Source: Acidobacteriaceae bacterium | GTDB lineage: Bacteria > Acidobacteriota > Terriglobia > Terriglobales > Acidobacteriaceae | Direction: 5' to 3' | NCBI GenBank assembly: GCA_027306745.1 | Contig: DAHUZD010000124.1 | Location: 1-5,079, forward strand | Length of the DNA stretch: 5,079 nucleotides | Shown here: positions 1 to 5,079 of the stretch, piece by piece | Layout of the letters: every line of letters starts with the position of its first letter | Position numbering within the stretch: the first letter of the stretch is position 1 | Notes under the pieces: generated by a model | Databases searched by the model: none | What the model was told of the DNA's origin: nothing | What the model saw: only the letters and a program-made list of their open reading frames with translations | Made by a program: the position numbers and the translations under genes

Positions 1-321
1 AACCAGGCTGAAGCCGATGAGCAGCAGCGTTGGAGCCATGGTTGGCATGTCTCCGTAGCGCATCATCGTGTCTCGCACCCAGTAGCAATTGCCCATGTAC
101 CAGAGGAAGCCGCAGAAATAGCTCACGAGAAATGCGCTGCGAAAAGGCCGTTTGCAATCGGGCGAATCTTCAAGGCCCAGTACGGCTACAAGAAGAGGCA
201 CAAGCCCAAACCATGCAAAGACCGAGCGCCAGACCGGCATAGGGCCCGCAATCGGGAAAGGCAGCTCCAGCAGGACCGCCGAAAGCACGGCAGCCCCGAA
301 GCGCAAGGCATTCTGTCGCAT
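1..321 (-). CDS. lnt: Apolipoprotein N-acyltransferase, N-terminal part (runs off left edge)
   Basis: The visible 107 residues read as the membrane-embedded N-terminus of Lnt, the inner-membrane enzyme that adds the third acyl chain to the N-terminal cysteine of diacylglyceryl lipoproteins, the last step of lipoprotein maturation. Seen directly: hydrophobic segments at about residues 7-22, 32-50, 62-82 and from 94 onward; a first helix ending in LELPFP; then AWFGLVPLLVAVLG (37-50); then GFLWYMGNCYWV (71-82), followed by the YGDMP stretch (89-93). This order (FP after helix 1, WF-LVPLL, G-L-Y--G-CYWV, YG--P) is typical of Lnt. The carbon-nitrogen hydrolase domain with its Glu-Lys-Cys triad lies beyond base 1, so activity cannot be judged. 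The ATG at 321 is chosen because helix 1 follows at once; it has no clear Shine-Dalgarno sequence. The frame stays open upstream and a GTG at 369 would add 16 basic residues, so the start is uncertain. It is divergent from the small plus-strand gene at 480. Confidence 0.85.
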   Translation of the reverse strand, partial: MRQNALRFGAAVLSAVLLELPFPIAGPMPVWRSVFAWFGLVPLLVAVLGLEDSPDCKRPFRSAFLVSYFCGFLWYMGNCYWVRDTMMRYGDMPTMAPTLLLIGFSLV

Positions 322-325
322 ACAA

Positions 326-347
326 CCGGGAGTGTATCGTATCCCGG
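326..347. repeat. Inverted repeat just upstream of the lnt start
   Basis: CCGGGA at 326-331 is the exact reverse complement of TCCCGG at 342-347, giving a 6-bp GC-rich stem with a 10-base loop. On the minus strand the stem ends 4 bases before the ATG of lnt at 321, where a ribosome-binding site would be expected. It could be a translation-controlling hairpin, or simply coding sequence if lnt starts at the GTG at 369. The loop region also contains the direct repeat GTATCGTATC. The structure is visible; the function is a guess. Confidence 0.35.
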
Positions 348-406
348 GTCTACGACTGCGCTTCGACACCCGAGTTCTGGCGACGAAATCGCAATCAGTG
401 GGAATT

Positions 407-431
407 CGCAGCCATTTTTGCTGCGATATTT
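407..431 (+). terminator. Hairpin with T-rich tail (terminator or leader attenuator candidate)
   Basis: CGCAGC (407-412) pairs perfectly with GCTGCG (420-425) around a 7-base loop, and the plus strand continues as ATATTTTTT (426-434). That is the form of a short intrinsic terminator reading rightward. No plus-strand gene lies to its left in this window, so if real it would act on antisense transcription coming out of lnt or as an attenuator ahead of the small gene at 480. The stem is only 6 bp, so chance is a fair alternative. Confidence 0.3.
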
Positions 432-466
432 TTTGCATTTCTTCCGCCGAACATCCAACCGACGGG

Positions 467-472
467 TACAAT
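467..472 (+). promoter_or_regulatory. Possible -10 box for the 41-residue protein gene
   Basis: TACAAT at 467-472 matches the TATAAT consensus at 5 of 6 positions and sits 7 bases before the ATG at 480, so transcription would begin at or next to the A of the start codon. That would make a leaderless mRNA, in keeping with the lack of a clear Shine-Dalgarno sequence. The bases at the -35 position (CCGCCG, 444-449) do not match consensus, so the assignment is weak. Confidence 0.25.
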
Positions 473-479
473 CGGTTCC

Positions 480-605
480 ATGCATCTGGCACTTTACGGC
501 ATGAGACTTCTGGAAGTCATGTTCTTCACGGGGCTGATCGGTTCCTCGGTCGTTGTGTTGATCAGTTTTGTTGAAGACGCACGCGAGCTCTTCGGAGAGG
601 AATAA
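480..605 (+). CDS. Small single-pass membrane protein, 41 residues, function unknown
   Basis: A complete short gene from ATG 480 to TAA 603-605. The product starts MHLALYGMRLLEVMFF, continues through an uninterrupted hydrophobic stretch (about residues 9-30, ending GSSVVVLISF) and ends in an acidic amphipathic tail (EDARELFGEE). Layout: one transmembrane helix, a short N-terminus with one Arg at residue 9, and a charged C-terminus. This is too orderly for a random reading frame: no wasted sequence, a helix of the right length, and a stop directly after the charged tail. I do not recognise a named family. I have the impression that very similar 40-residue proteins recur in Terriglobia genomes, but cannot verify this here. 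It stands alone between divergent lnt and the permease, whose own promoter lies 44 bases beyond its stop. There is no strong ribosome-binding site. The function might be a helper subunit or regulator of a membrane complex, but nothing in the sequence shows which. Confidence 0.65.
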   Translation: MHLALYGMRLLEVMFFTGLIGSSVVVLISFVEDARELFGEE

Positions 606-648
606 ATTGCCCACAACTTCAAACAAATGTTCAGGTTCCGTTTCTCTA

Positions 649-677
649 TTGACAACTTATTTACACAGCAATAAACT
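649..677 (+). promoter_or_regulatory. Sigma-70-type promoter of the permease gene
   Basis: A perfect -35 box, TTGACA (649-654), is followed after exactly 17 bases by TAAACT (672-677), which matches TATAAT at 4 of 6 positions including the important first A and last T. The spacer is AT-rich. Transcription would start near 684 and leave a leader of about 65 bases before the permease ATG at 750. The position between the small gene's stop (605) and the permease indicates separate transcription. This is the best promoter match in the window. Confidence 0.6.
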
Positions 678-749
678 CAGCCAGGGCGTCGGAAGCAATT
701 CCAGTCCACACATCTTGAATCGCCGTTCCTCCTAGGCGGCACACCTTCA

Positions 750-3113
750 ATGGCATCGACTCGAACGTTCACCGCCCCACCTTCCGACCGCGTACGTCTG
801 ATTGTGGCATCCTCCGTGATGCTCACCTTTATCTCCTTCTGGAGAGCCGCGTCCATCGTTCTTTGCGACCTGGCGTCGTCGGCATACTACGCCGGAGGCA
901 TCGCCGAGCAGGCGGTTGGCGCATCGGCGCCGTGGTTCATCCTCGGCATCATGCTCTTCAGCTTCGCGGTCCGGGCTGTTTACGTTGAAAGCTGCTCGAT
1001 GTTTACCCGCGCGGGCGTCTACCGCGTGGTCAAAGAGGCGCTCGGCGGCATGTTCGCCAAACTCAGCGTCTCCGCGCTGATGTTTGACTACATCCTCACG
1101 GGGCCAATCTCGGGAGTTTCGGCAGGTCAGTACATCGTCGGCCTGATGAACGAGATGATGATCGTCGCCGCGCAAAGCCACTGGCTGCCGCCGGCGCTGA
1201 TGGACCCGCACGGCAATCCCTTCCAGTTCGACGTCAACCTTACCTCCGCGCTGTTTGCCGCCATCGTCACCATCTACTACTGGTGGCAGAACATTAAGGG
1301 CATTGAAGAGTCCAGCCAGAAGGCGCTGGATGTTATGAAGGTCACCACGCTGATGGTGGTGATTGTGATGGTGTGGGGCATTTTTTCCGTGCTGCACTTT
1401 GGCGTGAAGATGCCGCCGCTGCCGATACCGTCGAATTTGAAGTTTGATCCAGGCGCCTTCGGTTTCTTGAAGCACACGTCGCTGGTGACCAAGTTTGGCC
1501 TCTTTGGCGTGCTGATGGCCTTTGGCCACTCCGTGTTGGCCATGAGCGGCGAAGAATCACTGGCCCAGGTCAACCGGGAAATTGAACATCCCAAGCTGAA
1601 GAACCTGAAGCGTGCGGCCATTGTGATCGCGCTGTACAGCTTCATCTTTACCGGCGGCGCTTCCCTGCTGGCCGTCATGCTGATTCCCGACAATGTCCGC
1701 GTCTCGGTGTATGGCAACAACCTGATCGCGGGGCTGGCCATGTATATGTTTGGCCCACTGTTTTTGCGGATTGCGCTGCGCATATTTGTTGTGATCGTAG
1801 GATTTTTAATTTTGGCCGGCGCGGTGAACACATCCATTATTGGCTCCACGGGCGTGCTAATGCGTGTGGCTGAGGATGGTGTGCTGCATGACTGGTTCCG
1901 CAAGCCGCAGAAGCGGTTTGGCACACCTTCGCGCATCGTCAACCTGGTCACAGTTCTGCAACTGTTCACGATCATCGTCAGCCGCGGCGACATTATCATC
2001 ATCGGCGAAGCCTATGCTTTTGGCGTGATCTGGAGCTTCACGTTCAACAGTCTGGCCATGCTGGTGCTGCGCTGGAAGTACCATGGCGAACGCGGCTGGA
2101 AGGTTCCGTTGAATCTGAAGATCGCCGGGGTGGAGTCGCCCATTGGACTCTTCTGTATTTTCCTGGTGCTGCTCTCAACTGCCTTGGTCAATTTGTTCAC
2201 CAAGGAAGTGGCGACGGTGAGCGGTATTGTGTTTGCGCTGGTCTTCTACATCGTCTTCAGCTTGTCAGAAAAGGACAATGTGCGCAGGCACGCCATTACC
2301 GAGCGGAAGATGAAGGAGCACTTCCAACTAGAGCATGAGGATGACGTCAGCCGCGAAGCGCTGCAAATCCGTCCCGGTTGCGTGGTCGTCACCATGCGCG
2401 ACCCGGATGTGCCCACGGCGCTGCGCTGGACGCTAAGCCGAGTTACGGATGGCAGCCAGGACATTGTTGTGCTGGCCGCACGCCTGACGGGTGCGGGTGG
2501 GCCAGAGTACATCAGCCGCGAAAATCAGATCTTCAGCGAACACGAGGAGATGGTGTTTACCAAAGCGGTTTCCGTTGCGGAAGGTTATGGCAAACATATT
2601 TCCCTGCTGGTGGTCCCGGCAGGCGATGTGTTCGCCGCGCTGGTGCAAACGGCGCTTTCGCTGGAGGCTTCGGCTGTGGTCGCCGGCCAATCCAACAAGC
2701 TAACCGCGCAGGAACAGGCCTATCACATGGGCCAGGCATGGGAGGCACAGAAGGAGCCAAAACGGCAGTTCGCCTTCTACGTAGTGCAGCCAAATGGCGA
2801 GGCTTTGGTCTTCCACATTGGCCCACACGCTCCGGCCCTGCAGGCCGATGATGTGCAGACGGTACATCAACTCTGGCTGGATATGCGCAAGAACCCTGAC
2901 ATGTCGAATCTGCACCACTGCGACATCGTCAGTTACTCGCTGACACGGCTGGCAACGGCCTACGAGCACGACAAGCAAGGCACTCTGGATGGGCTACGGC
3001 TCTCCATCCGGCATGGCAACGAGCCGGACCCGCAGGAGTCGCTTGGCGGCTCATCGCCGCTGCACTTGCCAGAAGACACCTGCTCGACGGGCAAGGAAAA
3101 GCGGTCGCTGTAG
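750..3113 (+). CDS. APC-superfamily amino acid permease with fused cytosolic C-terminal domain
   Basis: A 787-residue inner-membrane transporter, probably a proton-coupled importer of amino acids or related amines; the substrate cannot be read from sequence. About 12 hydrophobic segments are visible, near residues 18-38, 60-80, 104-134, 165-180, 196-217, 246-266, 288-312, 330-358, 396-411, 418-441, 463-482 and 487-505. The APC hallmark around TM6 is clear: MSGEESLAQVNREIEHPKLK (265-284), the counterpart of the usual F-G-E---A-EI-NPKR stretch. TM1 carries DLASSAYYAGG (40-50) instead of the common GSG motif, recalling the D-SS-AY form of some APC and KUP-like carriers. After 505 comes a hydrophilic tail of about 280 residues. 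Residues 541-690 alternate strands and helices (CVVVTMRD, DIVVLAARLTG, HISLLVVPAG, ASAVVAGQSNK) like a universal-stress-protein fold, probably a regulatory module. The last 40 residues look disordered. Typical APC carriers have 450-550 residues, so the extra length is this domain. The ATG at 750 is chosen because TM1 follows at the usual distance; its ribosome-binding site is weak. Its own promoter lies at 649-677. Confidence 0.88.
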   Translation: MASTRTFTAPPSDRVRLIVASSVMLTFISFWRAASIVLCDLASSAYYAGGIAEQAVGASAPWFILGIMLFSFAVRAVYVESCSMFTRAGVYRVVKEALGGMFAKLSVSALMFDYILTGPISGVSAGQYIVGLMNEMMIVAAQSHWLPPALMDPHGNPFQFDVNLTSALFAAIVTIYYWWQNIKGIEESSQKALDVMKVTTLMVVIVMVWGIFSVLHFGVKMPPLPIPSNLKFDPGAFGFLKHTSLVTKFGLFGVLMAFGHSVLAMSGEESLAQVNREIEHPKLKNLKRAAIVIALYSFIFTGGASLLAVMLIPDNVRVSVYGNNLIAGLAMYMFGPLFLRIALRIFVVIVGFLILAGAVNTSIIGSTGVLMRVAEDGVLHDWFRKPQKRFGTPSRIVNLVTVLQLFTIIVSRGDIIIIGEAYAFGVIWSFTFNSLAMLVLRWKYHGERGWKVPLNLKIAGVESPIGLFCIFLVLLSTALVNLFTKEVATVSGIVFALVFYIVFSLSEKDNVRRHAITERKMKEHFQLEHEDDVSREALQIRPGCVVVTMRDPDVPTALRWTLSRVTDGSQDIVVLAARLTGAGGPEYISRENQIFSEHEEMVFTKAVSVAEGYGKHISLLVVPAGDVFAALVQTALSLEASAVVAGQSNKLTAQEQAYHMGQAWEAQKEPKRQFAFYVVQPNGEALVFHIGPHAPALQADDVQTVHQLWLDMRKNPDMSNLHHCDIVSYSLTRLATAYEHDKQGTLDGLRLSIRHGNEPDPQESLGGSSPLHLPEDTCSTGKEKRSL

Positions 3114-3175
3114 GTCCTCCAACCCGATCGAGACTGGGCTGGGGCAGGCAAGATGTATTTTTGACATGAAACACC

Positions 3176-3215
3176 TTGGCCCATGGGGATGGCTGGATGC
3201 CGCTCCATGGGCCAA
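3176..3215. terminator. Long hairpin between convergent genes, probable bidirectional terminator
   Basis: TTGGCCCATGG (3176-3186) is the exact reverse complement of CCATGGGCCAA (3205-3215), an 11-bp stem with an 18-base loop that can itself close a small GGC/GCC stem. It lies 62 bases past the permease stop and 58 bases past the glycosidase stop, as expected for a shared terminator. On the plus strand the stem is followed by AAGTTTTC, with only a short T run; on the minus strand by GGTGTTTC. Neither tail is ideal, so it may slow polymerase or protect mRNA 3' ends rather than terminate cleanly. Confidence 0.55.
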
Positions 3216-3234
3216 AAGTTTTCTGGCACAGGCA

Positions 3235-3261
3235 ACTGGCCCGGAGTGAATCTGGGCCAGT
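3235..3261 (-). terminator. Second hairpin, just past the glycosidase stop codon
   Basis: ACTGGCCC (3235-3242) and GGGCCAGT (3254-3261) form a perfect 8-bp stem around an 11-base loop. On the minus strand it begins 11 bases after the TAG at 3273-3275, so it is placed to end or stabilise the glycosidase transcript. No T run follows directly; an AAAACTTTT stretch comes about 12 bases later and runs into the neighbouring hairpin. The core TGGCCC/GGGCCA is shared with the hairpin at 3176-3215. Confidence 0.45.
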
Positions 3262-3272
3262 GGTTCGTGCGC

Positions 3273-4901
3273 CTACTTCTTTGCCGGCAGGATAAGAATA
3301 TCCGTGATCGAGTACGGCGGCACGGTGACATCCATGGTTTTTCCGATGCCATTTATCTGGGCCTTCTGCATGGGAGCGCCCGCCTGGCTCTGCGTTAATC
3401 CATAGTCAAAGCGTAGGCCATTGCCGCTGAAGGCAGCGTTTTTGAAGTCCACGTGCACGCTGGCGGGCGTGGATGGATTCTTATTGATGAGCATCAGCCC
3501 GTAGAGTCCGTTGCGCCGCAGAGTCGCATAGGCGCTGAGGTTGGCATCGTTGGATCGGGCGGCGAGAAATTCATCACCCGGAGCGAATGCAACGATGTGC
3601 AGCATCTGCACGCCATAGTAGGCCGACAGAGGCTTGTTGTCATCCGTCAGCAATCCATTGTTGTGCAGTTGGTACCAGTCCGCATTCAGGGTTCCCATCT
3701 CTGCGGAGAGAGCCAGTGCATCCGCGGCGAAGAGTGCTGGCACAACCGGCGACTGAGGCTTGGCCCAATCCGCAATCGACATCTCTGTAAACGCCACACG
3801 GGGCGTGTGCCCGGCGGGGCAATTTTTCTTGTAAAGATAAAGCAGTTCAGAAACGGTTTTGGGCAACTGGACTTGCGGCGCGGCCAAAGCCTTGGCCTCA
3901 TCCAGTTTCTTCCAATCGGGAGGCAAAGTATCGCTCGGATGCCAGTGCAGTGATACGTAATCAATGTTTGCGCAGGCAGTTTTGAGCACATCGCGGTCCC
4001 AATCCTCACCCCAGCCGTAATCATTCGGCGGCAGGTTGAGGGATGCGCCGATCATGATCTTCGGATCGACGGCCTTCATTTCTTTGGCATATTCATTCAA
4101 CTGTTTGCCGTAGAACTCCGGGGACAGATTGGCGTTTTTGCGGCGTTTGCCATTGTCCTTGGGGTTGTCAGGATAGGGCGCGTGCAGGTCCGTCTCCGTC
4201 GCATGGTCTGCGCCGTAATAGCCGTTGTTATAGACCTCATTGCCTACGGACCAAAGCATCCAATGCAGAGACTGAGGATGGTTGATGCGCAGAAAATTGT
4301 AACCGTCATCCTGGGCCAACGGGGCGGAGGCACGCATCGCAGCCCAGTACCCAACGGTTTTCCAGTCTGTGCCGGTTGAATCTTTGCCAATGGTTTGCGT
4401 ACTGGCGGGATCGCCATTGGCGTAGGCCACCCAGGCCGCGGCCTCTTTGGGTTCCCCACCACCCGTTCCCCGCAGGTTGGTCCCATAGTTGACCTGAAGG
4501 ATGGCTGTGCCGAGCGCCTGGGCAAATTGCGCCAGGTTTCCGCTATTGTTCTGCGGCTGCAGGTAGTCCACTTTGGGAGGATTGGAGTTGCCCCATTTCA
4601 AATTTTTATGGGTGGACCAGTGATATAAATCCGCCTGACCGTCCCAGCCGTTGGGGTACTCCACTGCGGTAAAACCGGCTACGTGGAGCAAGGCATACAC
4701 CTGAGGATTGAGCCAATTGGCTTCGGATAGCTGCGTATAAATGCCAATGGTTGTGCTGGTAAGAACATTGACGGGCTGGGCCGCATCCACCGTGACGCCG
4801 ACCTTGTTTTGCGCTTGGCTAATACCGGCGCGCATGACGCCGAAAAACAGAAAACAGACCGTGCTGACAATGGATTTTTTATGGTTATGGTTCACGCGCA
4901 T
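3273..4901 (-). CDS. Secreted GH51-like (clan GH-A) glycosidase, probable alpha-L-arabinofuranosidase
   Basis: A 542-residue exported enzyme likely to release arabinose (or a similar sugar) from plant or microbial polysaccharides. Numbering from the ATG at 4901: a signal peptide has a basic start (HNHKKS, 4-9), a hydrophobic core (10-27) and probable cleavage after SQA (28-30). A TIM-barrel domain follows. VEYPNGWDGQADLYHW (80-95) corresponds to the GH51 RYPGG--AD-YHW region, and ILQVNYGTNLRGTGGG with EAAAWVAYAN (154-162) to the NxGTGTPEEAAAWVEYCN region. WSVGNEVYNNGYYG (217-230) holds the acid/base Glu222, and VAFTEMS (369-375) the probable nucleophile Glu373. HWHP at 319-322 suits a substrate-binding strand. 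From about 430 a beta-rich C-terminal domain ends in PPYSITDILILP. Exact family and substrate are uncertain; GH39 or GH79 relatives are alternatives. The frame stays open upstream to an ATG at 5018, but those 39 extra residues would bury the signal peptide and precede the candidate promoter. A GTG at 4895 is equally possible. Confidence 0.75.
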   Translation of the reverse strand: MRVNHNHKKSIVSTVCFLFFGVMRAGISQAQNKVGVTVDAAQPVNVLTSTTIGIYTQLSEANWLNPQVYALLHVAGFTAVEYPNGWDGQADLYHWSTHKNLKWGNSNPPKVDYLQPQNNSGNLAQFAQALGTAILQVNYGTNLRGTGGGEPKEAAAWVAYANGDPASTQTIGKDSTGTDWKTVGYWAAMRASAPLAQDDGYNFLRINHPQSLHWMLWSVGNEVYNNGYYGADHATETDLHAPYPDNPKDNGKRRKNANLSPEFYGKQLNEYAKEMKAVDPKIMIGASLNLPPNDYGWGEDWDRDVLKTACANIDYVSLHWHPSDTLPPDWKKLDEAKALAAPQVQLPKTVSELLYLYKKNCPAGHTPRVAFTEMSIADWAKPQSPVVPALFAADALALSAEMGTLNADWYQLHNNGLLTDDNKPLSAYYGVQMLHIVAFAPGDEFLAARSNDANLSAYATLRRNGLYGLMLINKNPSTPASVHVDFKNAAFSGNGLRFDYGLTQSQAGAPMQKAQINGIGKTMDVTVPPYSITDILILPAKK

Positions 4902-4907
4902 CCCCCT
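4902..4907 (-). promoter_or_regulatory. Ribosome-binding site that bears on the glycosidase start
   Basis: AGGGGG on the minus strand directly abuts the ATG at 4901, too close for normal initiation there, but lies 6 bases from the in-frame GTG at 4895-4893, an ideal distance. By spacing, the GTG is the better start; by codon preference, the ATG is. Either way the signal peptide is intact. The site argues against the far-upstream ATG at 5018, which lacks a comparable purine stretch. Confidence 0.45.
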
Positions 4908-4952
4908 GTGCGTTGCATGAATGATGGAAACGAGCCGACAACCAGCATGGCG

Positions 4953-4981
4953 ATTGTACGCCAGTGAGTTTATGGTCCGAA
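4953..4981 (-). promoter_or_regulatory. Candidate promoter of the glycosidase gene
   Basis: On the minus strand TACAAT (4958-4953) matches the -10 consensus at 5 of 6 positions. Seventeen bases upstream is TTCGGA (4981-4976), only a 3-of-6 match to TTGACA. Transcription would begin near 4946 and leave a leader of about 45 bases before 4901. If correct, the ATG at 5018 is not on the mRNA. The weak -35 box would suit a gene that needs an activator. Confidence 0.35.
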
Positions 4982-5026
4982 ATGATTCTGAAGATTCCAT
5001 CCTAGTGACATTCTTCATGGAAATCC

Positions 5027-5044
5027 ATGCAAATTAATTTGCAT
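5027..5044. promoter_or_regulatory. 18-bp perfect palindrome, probable operator
   Basis: ATGCAAATT followed by AATTTGCAT is a perfect 9+9 palindrome with no spacer. Symmetry does not extend beyond it. It is AT-rich and lies in the intergenic region upstream of the glycosidase, about 80-100 bases before the proposed transcription start, a distance more usual for an activator site or for a divergent gene off the right edge. Size and symmetry suit a dimeric winged-helix or MarR-like regulator, but no regulator gene is in the window, so the binding protein is unknown. It is too AT-rich and has too little loop to act as a terminator. Confidence 0.5.
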
Positions 5045-5079
5045 TTCGCATACTAACTACTGTATTGTCTAAAAATAGT

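Noticed and set aside
152..574. Plus-strand open frame of 140 codons
   Set aside because: It is antisense to lnt and out of frame with the 41-residue protein; composition is Ser/Arg/Thr-rich with no hydrophobic or domain pattern.
186..626. Minus-strand open frame of 146 codons spanning lnt and the small gene
   Set aside because: It overlaps the well-supported lnt N-terminus in another frame, is Cys/Arg-rich with no domain character, and crosses the intergenic region.
747..1529. Minus-strand frame of 260 codons with His-rich stretches opposite the permease
   Set aside because: The His/Arg/Asp richness is what the complement of hydrophobic membrane codons produces. The permease on the opposite strand has clear family motifs throughout.
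1277..2002. Minus-strand frame of 241 codons within the permease
   Set aside because: Fully antisense to conserved membrane segments; Ser/Thr/Met-rich without recognisable structure.
3453..3953. Plus-strand frame of 166 codons within the glycosidase
   Set aside because: It is antisense to the catalytic barrel of a gene with both catalytic glutamates; it has no signal, domain or ribosome-binding site of its own.
5027..5034. ATGCAAAT, identical to the eukaryotic octamer element
   Set aside because: The setting is bacterial; the match is coincidental and is explained by the surrounding 18-bp palindrome.
5048..5079. TAGACA (minus strand, 5071-5066) as a -35 box for the glycosidase
   Set aside because: It matches 5 of 6 bases but has no acceptable -10 box at 16-18 bases; the nearest TAGTAT is only 10 bases away.
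1..5079. A defence island, mobile element, toxin-antitoxin pair or biosynthetic cluster
   Set aside because: No nuclease, transposase, toxin or synthase motifs, no terminal repeats and no array of direct repeats were seen; the genes are standard housekeeping, transport and carbohydrate functions.

Overview
The window looks like ordinary chromosome from a moderately GC-rich bacterium. The best guess is an acidobacterium (class Terriglobia: Granulicella, Terriglobus or Edaphobacter-like). This rests on the style of three proteins: an APC permease with a fused soluble C-terminal domain, a secreted arabinofuranosidase-like glycosidase, and a tiny one-helix membrane protein of a kind I associate with that group. 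It is recollection, not a database result. There is no insertion sequence, CRISPR array, rRNA, tRNA or phage gene.

Layout. Bases 1-321 (minus strand) hold the first 107 codons of an apolipoprotein N-acyltransferase gene (lnt) that runs off the left edge. Bases 322-479 are a divergent intergenic region with two short inverted repeats and a possible -10 box. Bases 480-605 (plus) encode a 41-residue single-helix membrane protein. A good sigma-70-type promoter at 649-677 precedes the main plus-strand gene, a 787-residue permease of the APC superfamily (750-3113) with about 12 membrane segments and a cytosolic tail resembling a universal-stress-protein domain. The permease converges on a minus-strand gene (3273-4901) for an exported GH-A clan (GH51-like) glycosidase. 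The 159 bases between them carry two strong hairpins that probably end transcription in both directions. Bases 4902-5079 are the upstream region of the glycosidase, with a candidate promoter, a start-deciding ribosome-binding site and an 18-bp perfect palindrome.

The genes do not form one operon: orientations alternate and each unit appears to have its own signals. lnt serves envelope lipoprotein maturation, the permease imports amino acids or similar solutes, and the glycosidase probably trims arabinose-containing plant or microbial polysaccharide outside the cytoplasm. I see no convincing novel multigene system. The items most worth checking are the 41-residue protein, the 18-bp palindrome, the paired hairpins with interchangeable arms, and the unusual active-site-side and TM1 motifs in the two large proteins.
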